DNA of 64,000 nucleotides from Cotesia glomerata (GCF_020080835.1 NC_058158.1:31700305-31764304); one strand, 5' to 3'; positions 26,801 through 39,765 are shown, counted from the first letter of the stretch. Numbers and translations: made by a program. The notes: generated by a model from the letters alone, not told the origin.

Positions 26801-29800
26801 TATTTCATTAGGGCTAGTTTATTCATCATTAATTTTGTTGTAAATAGATTTTATTTTAATTATTATTATTTTAATTATTATTATCATTATTATTATTAAT
26901 GTAAGATATCAAGTTATAATGACATATCATTCCCTGCTTTGAGTCGTAGGAGAACGATAGATGATAGATTATTATTTATTCCTCTAGAATTGTTGAATGA
27001 TAGATGAATAATTATAAATGCAATTTTATCACGTTAGAATATTAAATAGTCTAATTAAATTTATTATTATTATTAATATTAATAAATAATAAATTTTAAA
27101 TGAAGTTGTAATATTACGCACGCACTCTTCACGCATTACACGGTTAATTATTGATTAATTGACTATTGGTAAAGGAAATGAATTGTTAATTTTTTTTTTT
27201 TTTTTATGATAGAAGACTATAGTGAAGTAACATTACATACATTGAATCATTGCATTAATTGCAAGCTCTAGGCACAAATTGATATCCATAATAGTTGTTG
27301 GGAATGAATGGCACGAATGCTAATAGGCCGTGCTTTTTTTATTATTATTAATTTTTATCACACACTAGCTGAAATAATATGTACACTTGATTTATATCAC
27401 GACATACAAATTCTCATATGTATATATGTAAATTTTATTAACTTGTTACTATATATACATGATTATTATCATTATTATTATTAGTATATTGCCCGCGTAT
27501 CATATAAACAAAGCAAGCGAAAACGATATAAAAAATAAATAAATAAAAAATGAACAAAGGTCTAAATGTCCTGTAGGTAAATATAGCCAGTAGCTGTGCA
27601 CGCGAGTCATAGCTTATCAATAATTAATTATTAAAAAGTCTATTGTCTATGTGAATTTATTATAAATTTCAAGGGAAAAGATAAAAATTATTATATCTAT
27701 GAATAATGAAAATTTTAATGAAGTATACAAATTTTGAAGTTTTATCTAGTGTCTGTTGCGGTAGATTTTATTATTTTATTTATTATTTATTTAGACGCTC
27801 AATGACACTTTAGGAAATTTTTGCTCATTTTTAATAATTAATTTAAGTAAGAGGAATTAATAATTAAATTTAAACGTGATAAATATTTACTGTGAGTGAG
27901 AGCCTTAAGTTTTTAACAAAAAAAAAAAAAAATAATAATAATAATCTATGGGAGAAAGAAGAAAAACGAGAAAATGGTATTATTAATTTATTTATTAACT
28001 AATTTATTAATTAAAAATAATGATTTTTTTATAAAGACGAAAGTTATTTGGCTGGTTCCGAATTATTTCCGCAACAAGTCACGCTCTTGTAAATAAATTT
28101 ATTTTTTTATCATCGTTGAGTCGATATTAATAAAAAACAATAATACAGTTTAAAAAAAATGAAATAAATGAAAAGATTAATAGAAAAAGTACGAATTTAA
28201 TTTAGCGCTGTAAGTTTTATTGTTACTTATATATAATATTATAAAAATGTGTTGGACTGGATTTATCATAATTTAAGTTATTTATTTTTATTTATTTATT
28301 TGAATAACTTATATTATAAATATGATATTAATATATTTAAATAATTTATTTATTTTTTTTATTATTACAAAATGCATCTGATTGTAGATTATTCACATGA
28401 TACAGTCAGAACCGCAATAAAGGTGAAGAGAGATTTTAAATAAAAAATAAATTAATAACGAATGAAAGCTTTATTTTCACTCGGAATTTATGATATTGAA
28501 AATGCTGCACTAATCATTCATTATCCCATTCTCTATATTTTATTTTCAATCCGTATAGAAACGATATAAATCTTATACTTCATCAATATTAAATAAAAAT
28601 AATAATACAATACTATATTTACCGTTATATCTTTTCTATACATAATTTTTAGCAGTTATAAAATAAAATTCTGATAATTATAGTTGCGCTGAATTTTTTT
28701 AAAGCTTTAATTACCATTGTAATTTTTAAAATGCAAGTTTATAAAAATTTATTAGAAATTTTAAAGTTAACTATTTGCAATAAATTTTTTTTAAAGAAAA
28801 AGAAAATACTGCTATTTTTTTTTTTTTTTTAATATTTATCAAATGATTTTAGTTAATTGTATGTTTAAATATTAAATTAAAAACTAGAAAATCAAATTTT
28901 CTGTTAGAAGTTTTTAGCCGAAGAATATTCTTCATTGTTTCTTTGTCAAATATTTTTATTAATGGCAAATAAGTGAATAAGAATTATTTTCTCTTTATAA
29001 ATTCAATGATTTAAAGAAATTTTTTTTAATTACATGTGAGTAACTTGAAAAATTATCTAGTGAATTTTTTCATCCGATATTTAAACATACAAAAAAATAT
29101 AAATAATATTAAAAAATTGATAATTTGTTTTCTTCATAAATTTTGTTATAAGTTAATTTCCAACCAAAAGTCTAAACATGTTATTATTAAATAAAAAAAA
29201 AAACTTTCAGGCCCGACAAGTGGAAACAAACTGTCTCTGTCAGTCGATTCAATAGACAGCGAATCGATGATGTCGTACCTAACAGATCGGCATCACCGCG
29301 CCAAATCGATCTTAAAAAAATCAGAAAGCACTCGGAACGCGTATTACAACGGCAGTGATCTGGACGGTGACACCGAAAAATTAATTTTGGACAATGCGAG
29401 TCCAAATATGAACACCGTTCGCATCCGTCAAGCGCCGACATTTTTTTCCGGCCAAGTTTTGGGCGCGCTTTTGCGCTCAAACAACAACAACAATAACAAC
29501 AATAACAACGGCTCGCCTAAATTATTACTAAGCCCTGCATCAGGTGAACGTACCACAAAACGTAGTCAATTAAAATCAATAATGTCTATTGATAATAATA
29601 GAAACAAAAATAAAGAGCAGACGGCGACGACGACAATCGACGTGAATAATCAAGATTTAACTTCACGCGTTACGCAAACAATTAATGACAATCAATCAGT
29701 ACAACACCAGCAACAACAACAAAATACACGACCATCAAAAGTTCAGAAAAAGTCTCGGCGTAACGTCATTAACGAGAGGAAAAAAGCATCGAGCGCTGGC

Positions 29801-29863
29801 GAAAGCTCTACTGACAGTAGCTCGCATCGTCTTCCTCACGAATCGCATCGACGTCTCTCATAA
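18188..29863 (+). CDS. Shab: Shab (Kv2) voltage-gated potassium channel (5' partial)
   Basis: Delayed-rectifier K+ channel of excitable membranes. Exons: 18188-19034, 19367-19668, 24447-24530, 25299-25892, 26451-26685, 29211-29863; every join keeps frame, giving 904 visible residues. The first exon encodes S1 to S6: S4 with regular Arg (RVVQIFRIMRILRILKLAR, residues about 106-124), filter TVGYGD (about 189-194) and S6 ALPIPIIVNNF. The next exons carry HNMSGADGNSTEGES and SEFECCFCTTK, which match the Shab tail as I know it. The long C-terminus is low in complexity and ends with a poly-Asn run (nt 29481-29510) and a Gln run. The N-terminal T1 tetramerisation domain and any start codon are not visible. 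Reading past 26685 would end at TGA 26691-26693, a possible shorter form. Confidence 0.93.
19669..24446 (+). other. Large Shab intron with possible alternative terminal exons
   Basis: This 4.8-kb intron is AT-rich. Three good-looking acceptors lead, in the frame left by the 19668 donor, to early stops: after 19807 (Leu-His-stop), after 20180 (Val-Gln-Val-stop) and after 23318 (about 11 residues starting TMAPDIRNVQM). These may be alternative 3' ends or chance. An (ATT)n microsatellite and long T runs also occur. No other gene is seen. Confidence 0.4.
21139..21205. repeat. (ATT)n microsatellite
   Basis: About 20 nearly perfect ATT units inside the large Shab intron. Confidence 0.95.
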
Positions 29864-31343
29864 AATTTTATTAATTAATTAATTACAGTAAATAATTAAT
29901 AAAATAATTCCGATAGTTTCCCTGTTAAATTTATTAGCAGAATTTTAGCTCAGCGTAAAACTGTTTGAAATAATTGATATAGTTTATTATAAAGGTCTAT
30001 ATATTATTAATTATTTTTTTAGTGATTATTATTATTATTGTTATCAATATCTTGTTATTTATTGTCAATAGTCGCACAATTATTTAAACAACACGGAGAA
30101 AAATAATTTGCAATTACAGATTGACTTTTTAACAAGTTTTTTTAACGATCGTTGTATAAATTGTACAAAAATAATTGAAAGTTAGTTTGATTACATCTGT
30201 ATATTTTTTAAATTATTAAAGTAGGTTGCGACTGTAAATTTATCAGCTTTTAATATTTTAAAGGTCATAAAATACAAACTATTAACTAAATAATAAATTA
30301 GATAAATTTTTAATTAGTTAATGATATAATTATAAAAGTAATTTTTTTATATATATTTAAAATTTTTAATGCTCAATTAAAAGTAGATAATTTATTCATT
30401 ACTTTTTTTTTACAGAATTAATTATCAAGAAGAATATGTATCTGTTTTGTAAATGTATTTTTCTCCGTGTATGAAAGTTACAATTGGATAGACAACGCAC
30501 ATTTGTTGTATTGAATTAAAACATATTACTGACAAAAGCAATAGAAGAAACAATGAAATAAGTTTTTGCAATATTGCTTGGTGAATTATCATTTAACACG
30601 TGTTTTTGTTGCATCCAAGAATGTGCCTTGTATGTTACGTATGCAAGCAATATATAGCTCAAAGTATCTGTAATGCTTGTATTCATATTCATATTATATA
30701 TTAGAATGAAGAAATTATAAAAATAATAACAATTATTAACAAGACCTATTGAAGATGAGTATTTCTGTGATACAAAATTACATCGGATTATTTAATAATA
30801 TTTGATGAAATTTAAAATTTTAACAATTTATGATTAATAGTCTATTTATTAATTATTTAATATATATTATACAATTATAATATATGCTTCGCGCATTTTT
30901 ATATTATTTGCAAGTCTTTTTTCTTGCTTGATATATTATCACTGATCTATTGATTAAATATGAAATATCTTATGTAGTTTAATAACTAATTAAAAATTCA
31001 ATCAATTAAAGTAACTATTGTATGTTAGGAAAAATATCACTAGCATTTAAATGTTTTAATTAGTAAAAAATATTGAGATTTTAAAAAATAAATTTTAATG
31101 AGTACTATTGAATGAAATTTCAATTTCACGTACAATTTATTTATTAACCGCAAACCTTTATTAAAATACATTTAGATTAATAAATAAAGATTAATTACAA
31201 TCATAATAATTAAAACGAAAATTTAATATTAATAAAATATAACATATATAATACGCTTGATATCTATGGTAATTAAATATGAAAATATACATTCACTAGT
31301 TGAAAGCTGGTTAAATTTCATGAAAACTGAATACTTGATACTT
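29864..31343. other. Shab 3' UTR and convergent intergenic region
   Basis: No coding exon is seen. Several AATAAA-like sites follow the Shab stop (first about 29898). Two thirds of the stretch is probably Shab 3' UTR, and the right end should hold the 3' UTR of the minus-strand allatotropin-like gene whose stop is at 31344. Confidence 0.5.
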
Positions 31344-31764
31344 TTATTCTGTTTCGAGTCCCGGATATCTTCTCACAATCTTGGCAAACCAATAAATTGG
31401 AGTTCTATTGAAACAATAGCATTGTTTTTTGTTAAAAAATAGTTTTTTCTTTTTATTATTTCAATGAGAGTGATGATAAGGTCAATACTTACTGGCGAGA
31501 GTTATTGTGCGTGGAAATACCACGAAGAATACGTTTCATTTTTGGCTCTAAATTAGTTGTCAAGTAATTTTTATTGCGTTTACCAAAACCAATTGCTGTC
31601 GATAGTGGAAGTTCTACTAGAGGAAATGGCCGTGAACTACCCATACGTGTCTTAGGACGTACTCTCATAATGTAAGATGATGGATCACGAAATGAACTGG
31701 TGTCTTGTGATGCGACAGTACATCCTCCAAAAATTGCAATTGTAATCACCAATATTAAACGCAT
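31344..31764 (-). CDS. Allatotropin-like neuropeptide precursor
   Basis: Secreted precursor of an amidated peptide, likely released from neurons. Coding exons 31493-31764 and 31344-31404 join in phase (CA|A), giving 110 residues. Residues 1-18 are a signal peptide. The core LSTAIGF (54-60) is followed by GKR, an amidation and dibasic cleavage site; the ending matches what I recall of hymenopteran allatotropin, against TARGF in moths. A single-Arg cut after Arg45 would release a 15-residue amide starting PFPLVELPL. The flanking VRPKTRMGSSR resembles the Arg-rich segment before other allatotropins. The second exon encodes TPIYWFAKIVRRYPGLETE, recalling the conserved C-terminal WF segment of longer precursors. 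An acceptor lies just before the ATG, so there is an upstream exon; see 32063-32114. The N-terminal half of the mature peptide differs from the usual GFK start. Confidence 0.78.
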
Positions 31765-32062
31765 TATTTTCTGAATAAAAAAAAAATATAAATTAATTTC
31801 CATCTTTTGAATTTATAATAAATAATTAAAAAAATAAAATTATATACAAAAGTAAGTATAATAAAAATAAATGACAAAACTATATCTTCTATTTAATTTT
31901 CGATAATTACAAAGAAGTAATAAACTATTTTTCGGAGAAATTAGTATGACATATACACGCACAGTCACACCTTAAACATTCTGTGTCAACTAAAATAATT
32001 GAACATACAAATAATAGATTAATTATTTATCAATAATAATATATTTAAAAATAAATATCCAC

Positions 32063-32114
32063 CTTTTTGCGAGACTTCATTGAGAATTTGAGTACAGCAT
32101 AACTAATAGATACT
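32063..32114 (-). other. Candidate first exon of the allatotropin-like gene
   Basis: Minus strand shows a TCAGT initiator (about 32114), then ATG AAG TCT CGC AAA AAG up to a GT donor at 32062-32061. Splicing to the acceptor before 31770 keeps frame and would add MKSRKKKI ahead of the Met at 31764. It may instead be 5' UTR. A short ORF (ATG to TGA) precedes this ATG. Confidence 0.45.
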
Positions 32115-32131
32115 GAACAGTGATATAAAAA

Positions 32132-32482
32132 CTACACTTTTTGTAAAATAATCGGTATTGGAGTTATTCTATTTGCAACTGAGAACCCGATTCGATTGTG
32201 AGTCCTTTTTGTAGGACGAACCAACAACTGTGTACAGCGGCTACCGCACTTGTCGCCGATGAACGGCGTGCAGCCGCCTACCGCAAGCAACCGCTGGTGC
32301 ATTTGCCGCCGATGTACTCGATTATGTATCACGCCTACTACATCTTCGTTACATTTTATTTCATTTAATACCCACTTTGATCCTCTGCAGAGTTTAACTA
32401 CTGTGGCAACTAATGTTTTCCCCACACACGCGCATCCATATACTGCTCAACATATTAATATCCATAATAATATACTCATCAT
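32132..32482 (-). pseudogene. Cysteine-rich secreted-type ORF interrupted by an in-frame stop
   Basis: From the ATG at 32482 the frame reads a signal-like MMSILLWILIC, meets TGA at 32449-32447, then continues AVYGCACVGKTLVATVVKLC and stays open for over 100 codons to a stop at 32132. The continuation has seven cysteines and a basic stretch (HNRVHRRQMHQR) before GGCTPFIGDKCGSRC. The region is clearly more GC-rich than its flanks, which suggests coding history. Either it is a broken gene, or the true exon starts at the acceptor gcag (32443) with a signal exon further upstream. GKTL followed by a Cys, plus a late Cys-x3-Cys, faintly recalls insulin-family chains, but the spacing does not fit. 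I do not recognise it. Confidence 0.45.
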
Positions 32483-32605
32483 TTTATTTTAATTAAATAG
32501 TTGGAAAAATTGCCCAATTAAGTATTATTTTATATATTATTTTATTATTTTGGCTCTCATAAAATATAAATCATAATTATATACATATTTTCATCAGTTT
32601 TGTAT

Positions 32606-32611
32606 TTTATT
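32606..32611 (-). terminator. Candidate polyadenylation signal for strumpellin
   Basis: AATAAA on the minus strand about 20 bases after the strumpellin stop codon (32630-32632); another overlaps 32624-32629. Confidence 0.4.
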
Positions 32612-32629
32612 AATATAACCAAATTTATT

Positions 32630-35600
32630 TTATTTTATCACTTGCTTGTATTGGTCTAAAATGATGACCGGAATTGTTTCAAATATTGCGGATTTTGGTA
32701 TGTTTGCATACTTTGATATTAATTGCAAGTAGTACAAAATAGTTGTGCCTTCTGACTCCCATTCACTTCCCATTTTTCCACTAAAAACAAAAGTAATAAT
32801 AATTATTAATAAAATTTAAATATTATAAAATTTTTTTCATTTAAAAATTCATACCTGTCGCTAGACACAAAAGATAAGACATATTTACAGAGATATGTTA
32901 TGTAATTATTAAAAATATCATTAGAAAATTGCCGTAGGAATGTTTGAACGCCTATTGTAAAAACAACAGCATCGATGGAATCTTGAGTTTTCTTGCTGAG
33001 AAGACTAGCTGAAATATATAAATAAAAATAAATTAAAACCACACGATAGGAAATGAATGATTGTAAGTTTTATTTTTATGAATTTAAATCAGTTGGTTTA
33101 TTCATGATTCGTATCTTGAGTACTTTGAGTAAATTGAATTTGAATGATACCGTACCTACAAATAGATCAATATAAATTCTATTTCAAAATGAATTCCTAT
33201 CGGATTATTTATATTATTCGTCAAACTGACGTCTGTCTAGGCGTATTCTCAGTAAGCTGCGTCTAGACTAAATTGACCTTTACAACACTACTCATCTTAA
33301 TTAATCTATTACTCTACTCACCTAATTATAATTCCGACAAATAATTTACTTAATTTATTTAATGGAGTAATCAAAAAATATATACCTGTATTCTTGCAGT
33401 AATGGAGCTTGTGCAAATACGAAATCGTGAACAAAAATAATAAAAGATCCAAATGATTTAAACTCGATAATTTTAAATATGTCTTATTAAGAGGATCACT
33501 GATGCCAGTCCAATCGAGTCTAATACTCAATTCATGAATAAAATCACGCTCTTCTTGAGTTGTCAGACATTCATCAGACTTTTTACGTAACTCATCAAGT
33601 ACCGCTCTGTAAATATCAGTACAAATATACATATTTTTATCTATTTAATTACCAATAAACAGCTACTACTCAAAATACTTACAGGTTTAGAGTTCTCAGT
33701 GCTGATTCCACGTGTTTGGCCTCAAATTTACAAGCAGTATTTAATTCATAGCTAATTTTATTCCTCAACAATTGGTAGTGGCCTATTTTTAATAAACATT
33801 CTATCATATAAGGCCATATTTTGTTCGAATGATTCATTACACTCGAATAAAGCTTCCCTGGATTATCTGTAAGGAATAAAAAAATTAATATCTATTCAAA
33901 TAAATAAACTAAATAAGTACTTACTTCTACAGTACTCAATATTTTGAATAATAGCTCCACATTCATCAATCATAGCTCCCCAGCTTTTATCACGTACCCC
34001 ATGGTCAACATATTTGAATAAATTTTTCAATTCCATCGTAATAAAATGCGACAATAATTTATCGAGCCCATGCAAGCCAGGAGTGCCTATTGCCATCAAT
34101 ACCATAGAGAAAACTTTGTAATTCAAAATTTCATTCTGGCTTTTCAAATCATACCATGCTAACGCATGCTCAATGTAAACAGTGGTCTTTGGATCTGTCA
34201 CGCGTATCAATTCCTTGGCGAGTCTACCCATAAAAGTACTACCCCCATTAGCCTCTACAAGACTAGAATAATCCTGTTTGTCATCGGTGATCAACATCTT
34301 CCAGGATTTACTTGGCATCCACGTTGAATTCTTGCACTCATCCTCTAACGCTGCATTGATAATAAACGTTATTTCTTCGTGCCATATTTTCAAGCTGTTG
34401 ATATTTATATAGTCTTGAATATATTGAAAAGACTTGCGGTAGCCATCCATCACATTAGCCAAATCATTTAATTTTTCAACGAGGCTAGCTTTGGATTTAT
34501 TGTCGAATGTCAAACCATTGTGCAGAGCAATCGTTATCTTTTTAGCCAACTCCTGACGAATTCCGTCTTCTAACAATCTGTGGGAATCAACTCTGAGTAC
34601 TCCTAGGGAGACGCTTCTCAGCGACAAGACTCCTTTGGTGAATACCGAAACAGCGTAGGTCAATTTGGCCATTTGCAGACGTTCATCCAGCTGCGCGTAG
34701 TCCTTTAATTTATCTTTGTAAAGTTTCATAGGTATCTCCTTAAAAACATTGGTCTCCAAGTGAACTATTTGCGCCAGTAATCCAAAAACAGTCTCTGGGA
34801 TAATTTGCAGCACTCGACGAGCATAACTTTCTAATTCCCGACTGTAATACTGTGAAACAGAGGACAAATCCGCGCTGCGTGCTTGATTGATTCTCAGCAA
34901 TGGCATCTCTAAAGCCGAAGCCATTTTCAGGAACAACGCTTTTAATTTAATAACAGTAGGAGGATTTTTCTTGATATTATTCTGCATTATATCAATAAAA
35001 GTTTCCATGATATTCCAAGCGTAGCAGCAGTCCGTCAATATATTCAAGGCAATCAATGTGTCTTCCGTTATACTACCGGTTCGTAGCATGTTGTGCAAAA
35101 TCTCGCGTGTGTCATTTAAATACTGAGACACCTGTAGATTGTTTTCAAGCTGGTGAAACTCTTGAACTTCCTCGAGTGCTTGAAGTAACTGAGCTATCTT
35201 TCTACCGTCCTCTTGCTGAAGTGAGCTCACGTGAGCGCTGATTTCTTTGAACCACATTTTCAAGCATTCATTTGTTTCTACACTGTCGACGTACTTGTTG
35301 GTCTCCAATACCTGCGCTAGGTCATTGATTCTTTCGACACACGTGTTTTTATTCTCACTCCATTTAGACTCTTTGTCATGCAACAACTGTTTGTAAATCT
35401 GTTTGACGTCTTGCTCTATTTGAGCGGTGCTCAATAATAACTTCAAGCATTCTTCAGGAGTATATTTACTTTCATTGATCACTTGCTGTCGCAATAACCG
35501 AGAACGCTTTGATTCTTCTCGTAGAACTGTTGGTACAGTTGTATGCAAAAGCATCCAATGGAGTGATACATTGCATTCACGGATTAATTTTATTACTGAT

Positions 35601-37007
35601 TCTATTTCATTCTCATCTAACGTTACTGCTAGTTGTAATTTTTCAGTTTCTGTTATCAATTTCTATAAATTAAGTAATTTTATTGTCTGAATAATAATCA
35701 ATTAAATTTACAATAGTTTGTTTTTACTTACTTTTATTTTTAGTCCATAATTTTGGGCTGTTTTCTTGATGTTAGCAGTCTCTAAAGTATTATTCAGAGC
35801 TGTACGCGTTGCTTTGTAGGGTAACCACCAGTCACAAAGATTTAAAACAATTCCCATATAGATACTTATCACCCAGTTATCAGGAAAAAATCTGTCAACT
35901 ATTTCACGCATTGTTGCCGAACTATTGTGCAAAATTGACGGCTGAAATGATAAAATAATAACCAGCATCGCAGCTTGATTTGCTGAAGCTATACTACGAT
36001 GCTCTGGATTGGGAAATGCTAAAGATTGACTATAAATTTCGTCTGATCTTAAACGACCAATCAGTAACTCTATGAACTTTGATTTAATTGGCACCCTCCT
36101 GGAATATCATAACAGTATTAAGCTAAAAAGTTATTTAATATTGTTATATGCTTAAAAATAAACAGTAAAATACCCAAAGTAATCTTCAGGATAGTTTGGA
36201 GGACGTTTAGCTGATGATTTAGAAAATCCTGTTGATCTTAGTAGAGTACAGACGTCATCTACTCGAGTTGATGATGATCTCTGAGCATTATACCGGTAAT
36301 AAGATACTAAAAGTCTCTCACGTACGTGACCTTCAAACTGATGATCCACCAGAAGCAACATCACTCCGTATAAATAGACTGCTTCACACTGAAAAGTTTA
36401 AAATAAAAATAAGTATGATTCTTTTATTGAAATTTATAAAAAGTAAAATGACAAACCATCAACTGCTTTCCTTCTTCATTAAGCATCACAGTTTCGACGG
36501 ATTGCTGAATATAATGGCCATCATCTAACTCATCTATGTAAGCATTGAAATCAGTAATATATTTGTGGATACTTTCAAAAGCTAAGTAAATTCTTGTTAA
36601 TACATCAGTGTAATTGTCTCTTAAATTTTCGTCAAGTTCCTGAAGAGTCTGGGATAAAAATTTTAAAATAATTATTACACTTTTATAATTTTTAGAAATT
36701 ACTGAATAACTTACATTATCATTTTCAATTTTCTGTTCATTGACATTGGCGGCTTTGAAGTAAGCAAAGTCCATAATAATTGATCCATATTTTTGGAGGT
36801 GACGCTTAGATTCCAATCTACAATACAAAATAATATTTAAATAATAAAAAATAGATTTAATTGTCAATGGAAATTAATTACAAACCTAAATACTGGTGGA
36901 ACATAATCTTTTAATCTCATCAATTCAGCAATTATGGCATTACCTCGCGATACAAGTCGCAGTAAACTTTGGCCGCAAATATTGTTAGCGGCTAAAAAGT
37001 CACTCAT
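32630..37007 (-). CDS. WASHC5: Strumpellin, WASH complex subunit 5
   Basis: Large helical subunit of the WASH complex, which activates Arp2/3 on endosomes. Ten exons on the minus strand: 36886-37007, 36715-36817, 36457-36648, 36174-36388, 35732-36098, 33925-35662, 33683-33866, 33386-33606, 32855-33008, 32630-32780. All junctions are GT-AG and all phases agree, giving 1148 residues against about 1159 in the human protein. The start is the only sensible ATG and gives MSDFLAANNICGQSLLRLV, close to the human N-terminus. Other matches are YLAFESIHKYI, RLLVSYYRYNAQRSS, KRPPNYPEDYF, FPDNWVISIYMG and, near the end, LNTACKFEAKHVESAL. There is no catalytic motif; it is a scaffold. The 5' end is 788 bp from the divergent phosphodiesterase gene. 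Complete and without obvious lesions. Confidence 0.97.
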
Positions 37008-37795
37008 TTTAAATAAATATTTAATAACTGTACTTATGAATATTATTAATTATTAATAATAAAAAAATATAACATTGTTGATGTTTTTATCTGTATTATC
37101 TGTCAATTCATTTTTCTATTTGTAGTCACTGTTGATAAAATCGGATAAGTTGAGAAAAGTGTGAGAAATAACCACTTGAGGGCATTTCAAATTCAAAACA
37201 TTCTTTCTTTCTTTCTCGTGTGTAAAAACACAATAATTATTATTTTTATATATTAGATTTATTTAATTAATTTGTTTAGTAAAATTATTATGAATAAGTG
37301 AATTAAACGATTTAATTAATTTTGAATATATTTAAAATCTTACAAAACATTAGAATTAACTTGTCATATGAATTAAATTTAACTTTGACAACTCAGCATT
37401 GACTTCAGTAATAAAAAAGTTCCCTAAATTTTCCCTAGATACGTATCCTAGTAACAAACATAAGCTTTACCAAACAAAGAAATTACCCCAGTGTTTTTAG
37501 TGATTAAAAAAGTTATAATTTATCTTTTCAAATTATTTTTCTATAAATTTTATTTATTTATTATTTTTAAAATTAATATTTACTGCCTAAAACATTGAAT
37601 AAGTTGATAATTTAAAAAATGTTGAAGTAACCTACTGTGAATTGTAATTAAAAATTTCACACGTAAATTGAATGTTAATTAATAGTAAACAGAAGATGAA
37701 ATTATTAATTAATGATTTAAAATAACTAATAGTAAATTTAAAATTTTGATTAAATACTAAAGTATTAGTAATAATTAAAACTTATGTAAGAAAAA
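37008..37795. promoter_or_regulatory. Shared divergent promoter region
   Basis: The strumpellin ATG (minus) and the phosphodiesterase ATG (plus) face away from each other across 788 bp. Both 5' UTRs and promoters should lie here. No clear TATA box is seen; the segment near 37130-37210 is slightly less AT-rich. A housekeeping-type bidirectional promoter is inferred. Confidence 0.5.
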
Positions 37796-39765
37796 ATGTC
37801 TGGTATATTAAAAACATTATTCGATAGTGCATCTTTATGGATCTATCTCCAAGCATTTTGGTATATTTTAATTAGTATACTCTATTATTTTTCAATTCCA
37901 TGGATTTTATGGGGCACATTAATAATTGTTATTTTATCGTGGGTATTAAGAAATCCACCACCTGACAAAAAAATAATTAATAAAGTATTGGGTGTGGACC
38001 CTAGTAATTTAAAAACAACGGATGACAAGTTGACGTTGCTGTCAGATAATCATCATCATAATAATAATTCTATAAATAATGGTGATAAATTAACAAATAA
38101 TGAATTTTGCATGAGAGTAATTGGCCATCGAGGTGGAGGATACGATTATCCAGAAAATAGTTTATCGGCTTTCAATAATGTAATTTTATTTTAATACTTA
38201 ATTTTTCATATAATATTACTAACTTTCTGTTGTTCTTGGTTAATTAATTCATTAACTACTTATTCAATTGAATAATTAATTTTTATTTTTTTCAGTGTAA
38301 AGCTAAAGGCTGTAATACAGTTGAAATTGACTTAAGGCGTACAAAGGACAACATTCCTATCATATTTCATGATGAAACCATTGAAAGACTTACCGGCAAA
38401 ATTGGTGTTATTAAAGACATGACTTGGGATGAATTAAAAGACTTAGATATTAGTTATAATCATCCACTCAGGTAATTAAATAAAATTATTTTTTAATTGA
38501 CACAACTAAATATATATATATATATTTTTTTTTTTTTTTAATATAAATATCAATAATTTTAAACTGAAAATAAATAACATAAAGCTTTTAGTCTAATTTT
38601 ATACTTTTTAATCTCTGAATAATTATTAAAAAATCTTTAGTCAATTAATGAGTCAGTAAACAAATTATATGAATAAATATTTACAATTATATGTCAATAT
38701 TGACGTAAAAAATTATTTAGATATTTTTATAAGATAAAATTCATAAATAGCTGTATCAATATGGATTGTTCTTGTTTTATTGTTAATGATAACGATTTTT
38801 AATTCATTAAATAAGTAAACATTATATAAAAGACCAAGGGGTCGTACTACAAAACAAATACATGTATCAATAAAATAATAATAACAAAAATAATAATAAT
38901 AATAATAATGCGGGTTTATTTACAGAGAAACATTCAAAGGTGGTGAAAGAATATTATCATTCAACGAAGCAATAGAACAATGTTTAAACAACGATCTTAA
39001 TATTGTTATTGACGTAAAAGATTCAAATTTAGACTTTGTTCAAATAATACTGGACGCCTATAAAAAATATCCAAAGCTTTATGAAAAGGCGTGGATAACA
39101 AGTTGTTTTCCTGTTACTATTTATATGGTAAGTCTTTAAGTTTATTTGAGTGAAAAAATTATTCAGGTATTTGTTTAAAAAAATTTCAATTTACTAAATT
39201 AAATTATTTATTTACAGATAAGAAGACGCGATCCAAAAATTGTGACATGTTTAGCATTCGAACCAAAAGTATTTTTGGGACTTGCTGAAGAAAGTTCAAG
39301 AGAACATGGTCTAATACGCACAAAAAGTTTTGTCAAAAATTTACTTATTTTTATACTCGATATTTTACACGAGTGGGCATTAACGCGTTTTACATATTTC
39401 ATACTCGGGATCTCTTGTGTATTATTGCACAAAGATATAATTAGTCCGTACGTATAAAAAAAATAATAATGATAATAGTAATGATAGTAAATAAGTACAT
39501 CCATTAAATGCTGAGAATTAAATGATATAAATCAAGTACTTTAAACTAAATCATTTAACGAGCGAATGAATGTACTGAGTAATTGTGAATTAAATAATAA
39601 TTACTACACAAATTATGTTTCAGGCACATAATTGAAGAATGGAAGAGCCGAGGAGTGAGAGTAATCGCATGGCCTATCAATTTGCCGTCTGAAAAAATCC
39701 ACTATACAAAGACACTCAAAGTAACTTATTTAACAGATACTTTACTAACTGAAAAAATTACATAA
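37796..39765 (+). CDS. GDE1: Glycerophosphodiester phosphodiesterase, GDE1-like membrane enzyme
   Basis: Hydrolyses glycerophosphodiesters (in mammals also lyso-N-acyl phospholipid products) to glycerol phosphate and an alcohol. Five exons: 37796-38179, 38296-38471, 38926-39127, 39218-39447, 39624-39765; all GT-AG and in phase, 377 residues. Residues about 17-51 are hydrophobic (one or two membrane spans). A His/Asn-rich insert (about 85-102) precedes the catalytic domain. Catalytic signatures: HRGGGYDYPENS (His111, Glu120), EIDLRRTKD (Glu138, Asp140) and FHDE (His153, Asp154). A second hydrophobic segment (KNLLIFILDILHEWALTRF, then YFILGISCVLL) lies in exon 4, as in two-span GDE1. The C-terminus has VRVIAWPIN and YLTDTLL, resembling human GDE1. 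Some insects have several paralogues, so the exact orthologue is uncertain. Confidence 0.9.

Noticed and set aside
31257..31442. Plus-strand 61-codon frame overlapping the last allatotropin exon
   Set aside because: The minus strand has a phase-correct exon here with a plausible conserved WF segment; the plus frame has none.
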